Source of the DNA: PALSA-1355 sp035496575
GTDB lineage: Bacteria > Planctomycetota > Planctomycetia > Pirellulales > PALSA-1355
NCBI GenBank assembly: GCA_035496575.1
Contig: DATJEN010000261.1
Location: forward strand, 1-24,226
Direction of reading: 5' to 3'
Length of the DNA stretch: 24,226 nucleotides
Positions 22,486 to 24,226 of this stretch are shown here, piece after piece. The position numbers and the translations under genes were made by a program. The notes beneath the pieces were generated by a model that ran no database searches, had not been told where the DNA came from, and worked only from the letters and a program-made list of their open reading frames with translations. Positions within the stretch are counted from its first letter, which is position 1; every line of letters starts with the position of its first letter.

Positions 22486-23172
22486 TCACGTGGCCCGCAC
22501 CAGGCCAAACCATTCGATGTGTTTGCGCGGACAATAGTGCAGCCCGGCCTCGCGGCAGTACGGTTCGAGCCAGCGGGCGGCGCGCTCGAGTTCTCCCCGC
22601 TCAATGCCCATCGGCATCAGCATCACGCGCTGGCGGTCGATCTGCGGGAAATCACCGAGATATCGCTCGACCTCTTCGCAGTCGGCGATGTTTCCCACCA
22701 CGAACTTGAGCTGATACGGATACTCCTGCACCAGGCGGCGAATGACCTCGGGCACGTGCCGCGATCGCTCGTGGCGGGATGTCCAGCCGCGGCCGGCTGA
22801 ATTGTCGGGCGTGGAGTTCGCAAGCTTGGGGCTGATCGACATCAAATCGCACGCCAGCGGCAGGTAGAGCGTGCCGGCGGTTTCAATCGTGATGTGGCGG
22901 CCGCGTGCGCGCAGACCATCGGCCAGCGGAATCAATTCCGCGAACAGCATCGGCTCTCCGCCCGTGATGACGACGTGCCGGCAATCGATCTCGTCGAGGC
23001 GAGCGAGAATCGCCTCGACGGCCAGGTCTTCGCCTTCCGGTTCCCAAGAAGCATAGGGCGTATCGCAGTAGGAGCAGCGCAAATTGCAGCCGCTTGCGCG
23101 CACGAAGCTGCTTTCGGTTCCGGTGAGAAAACCTTCGCCCTGCACGCTGCGATAGATTTCGGCAATTCTCAT
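22486..23172 (-). CDS. queE: 7-carboxy-7-deazaguanine synthase QueE
   Basis: QueE is a radical-SAM enzyme that contracts 6-carboxytetrahydropterin to 7-carboxy-7-deazaguanine in the queuosine pathway. The 228-aa product begins MRIAEIYRSVQGEG, the family N-terminus. It has the cluster motif Cys29-X3-Cys33-X2-Cys36 (SGCNLRCSYCDTPYA) and VVITGGEPM, the SAM-binding GGEP motif. An upstream extension of the frame to 23283 is rejected, since it overlaps queC and lacks family similarity. The ATG at 23170-23172 overlaps the queC stop by ATGA, so the genes are translationally coupled. It converges with the membrane protein gene, 24 bases away. Confidence 0.96.
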   Translation of the reverse strand: MRIAEIYRSVQGEGFLTGTESSFVRASGCNLRCSYCDTPYASWEPEGEDLAVEAILARLDEIDCRHVVITGGEPMLFAELIPLADGLRARGRHITIETAGTLYLPLACDLMSISPKLANSTPDNSAGRGWTSRHERSRHVPEVIRRLVQEYPYQLKFVVGNIADCEEVERYLGDFPQIDRQRVMLMPMGIERGELERAARWLEPYCREAGLHYCPRKHIEWFGLVRAT

Positions 23173-23855
23173 GTGCGGTAGGGCGCCGGGTCGGTAAAGC
23201 CCGCCTCGGCAAAACCACGCAGCCGCAGGTGGCAGGCGTCGCATGCGCCGCACGCTTCGCCACCGGGTAAGGGATCGTAGCAACTGCGCGTGAGCGCATA
23301 ATCCACGCCCAGCCGCATCCCGGCGCGGACGATGTCGGCTTTGGTCCAGGAAACGAGCGGGGTGTGGATTTTGAAGCGCAGGCGGCCCTCGGCCGAGGCT
23401 TTGGTCGCCAGGTTGGCCATCTGTTCGAAGGCCGCGATGTACTCCGGCCGGCAGTCGGGATAGCCACTGTAATCGATCGCGTTGACGCCGATAAAAATAT
23501 CCGCGGCGTCCAGCACCTCCGCAAAGCCCAGGGCAAACGACAAGAACACCGTATTGCGGGCCGGCACATACGTGACGGGGATTCCGGGAGCGAGAGATCC
23601 GTCGGCCGTTTTCGGAACATCGATGTTCGACGTGAGCGCGCTGCCACCAAATGCCCGCAAATCGATGGACAGCACCACGTGATGTTCGATGCCCATGCTG
23701 TGTGCCACGCGGCGGGCGCCATCGAGCTCACCCTTATGGCGCTGGCCATAGTCGAACGAAAGCGCGTGCAGTCGGAAGCCCTGCTCGCGGGCGATCGCGG
23801 CTGCCGTGGCGGAATCGAGGCCGCCCGAAAGCAGAATGACGGCGGGAGCTGACAT
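23169..23855 (-). CDS. queC: 7-cyano-7-deazaguanine synthase QueC
   Basis: QueC converts 7-carboxy-7-deazaguanine to preQ0 with ATP and ammonia. The 228-aa product has the PP-loop LLSGGLDSAT (8-17) and the segment ALSFDYGQRHKGEL (31-44). The middle YVPARNTVFLSFALGFAE and the GVNAIDYSGYPDCRPEY stretch (about 123-139) are typical of the family. The C-terminal zinc site is formed by Cys192, Cys202, Cys205 and Cys208. The frame is open to 23960, but the family start matches the ATG at 23853-23855. No good ribosome binding site is present. It diverges from queF across 138 bases. Confidence 0.96.
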   Translation of the reverse strand: MSAPAVILLSGGLDSATAAAIAREQGFRLHALSFDYGQRHKGELDGARRVAHSMGIEHHVVLSIDLRAFGGSALTSNIDVPKTADGSLAPGIPVTYVPARNTVFLSFALGFAEVLDAADIFIGVNAIDYSGYPDCRPEYIAAFEQMANLATKASAEGRLRFKIHTPLVSWTKADIVRAGMRLGVDYALTRSCYDPLPGGEACGACDACHLRLRGFAEAGFTDPAPYRT

Positions 23856-23993
23856 GGTGGTTTTTGTGCCGAAGGCGCCCGTGCAGCAGGCGAGCGTGGG
23901 ATCGAGCGATTTCGCAAAGCGGCCGGCAGCCACATCCGCTGGCGACCTCCCTTGCATCATGCCACAATGGACTTAGCAACGAAAGGACCGATG
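23856..23993. promoter_or_regulatory. Divergent control region between queC-queE and queF
   Basis: These 138 bases must hold the promoters of both divergent queuosine genes, if each has its own. I see no convincing hexamer pair and no preQ1 riboswitch-like aptamer on either strand. A short palindrome GCATcATGC lies at 23954-23962, about 30 bases before the queF start. It is recorded only as a position for regulation. Confidence 0.35.
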
Positions 23994-24226
23994 ATGAGCG
24001 ACTCCTTCCGCGCCAAGCTGGAAACGTTTGTTAACCAGTTTCCCGGGCGCGATTACTCGATTGAAATCCGCTGCCCCGAGTTTACGAGCGTGTGTCCCAA
24101 GACGGGCCAGCCCGACTTCGGCGTGCTGACGTTCACGTATATCCCGGACCAGAAATGCGTCGAACTCAAGAGTCTGAAGCTGTATCTGCAGCAGTTTCGC
24201 AATGAGGGCATCTTCTATGAGCACGT
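23994..24226 (+). CDS. queF: NADPH-dependent 7-cyano-7-deazaguanine reductase QueF (partial, runs off the window)
   Basis: QueF reduces the nitrile of preQ0 to the amine preQ1. The first 77 codons are present. They show EFTSVCPKTGQPDFG with the catalytic Cys34, which forms a thioimide, and the nearby Asp41. The QueF motif SLKLYLQQFRNEGIFYE (60-76), which carries the NADPH/substrate-binding residues, follows. This is the short unimodular (YkvM-like) form. Two ATG codons lie in tandem (23991 and 23994). An AGGA at 23984-23987 is six bases from the second and three from the first, so I choose the second. It is divergent from queC-queE and presumably shares its control region. Confidence 0.95.
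   Translation, partial: MSDSFRAKLETFVNQFPGRDYSIEIRCPEFTSVCPKTGQPDFGVLTFTYIPDQKCVELKSLKLYLQQFRNEGIFYEH

Noticed and set aside
23856..23993. Possible preQ1 riboswitch before queC or queF
   Set aside because: I could not find the C-rich loop, stem and A-rich tail of any preQ1 class on either strand. A covariance search would be decisive.

Overview
The window looks like chromosomal DNA of a planctomycete, probably of the Pirellulales or a relative. This is inferred from the high GC content, the many genes without a clear Shine-Dalgarno sequence, the small secreted Tyr/Pro-rich and Pro/Ala-rich lipoprotein families, and a short SecA-type ATPase. No database was searched. I see 20 complete genes and two cut by the window edges (sufB on the left, queF on the right). 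There is no IS element, phage, CRISPR array, rRNA or tRNA, and no gene-free stretch longer than about 260 bases.

Positions 1-2620 (minus strand) hold an Fe-S block in the order sufR-like regulator, nuoB, sufC, sufB. A 20-bp dyad at 1889-1908 overlaps a candidate promoter in front of nuoB. It closely resembles the CAAC-N6-GTTG operator described for cyanobacterial SufR, so nuoB and suf may be repressed together by an Fe-S-sensing regulator. I regard this as the most interesting part of the window.

Positions 2676-10621 (minus strand) hold, in transcription order from the right: a 71-aa lipoprotein, a Tyr/Pro-rich secreted protein, a Pro/Ala-rich lipoprotein with a conserved C-terminal domain, a shortened SecA with an intact ATPase motor but no wing/scaffold end, an unrecognised 229-aa protein, a 651-aa exported coiled-coil protein made of two copies of one module, and a tRNA-dihydrouridine synthase.

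Positions 10620-15355 hold queG (plus), whose ATG overlaps head-to-head with the ATG of the divergent lipoprotein. Next come a second, divergent dihydrouridine synthase (minus), a SAM-dependent methyltransferase (minus) and a GT4 glycosyltransferase (plus). Positions 15562-22461 (plus) hold an RRM/glycine-rich RNA-binding protein, ribosomal protein bS18, a hot-dog thioesterase, an ABC ATPase translationally coupled to an 1132-aa FtsX-type permease, and a 10-helix membrane protein whose two halves are unusually alike.

Positions 22486-24226 hold queE and queC (minus, ATGA overlap) diverging from queF (plus, partial). With queG these encode four steps of queuosine biosynthesis. Together with two Dus enzymes, six of the 22 genes concern tRNA modification, split into two places about 10 kb apart.
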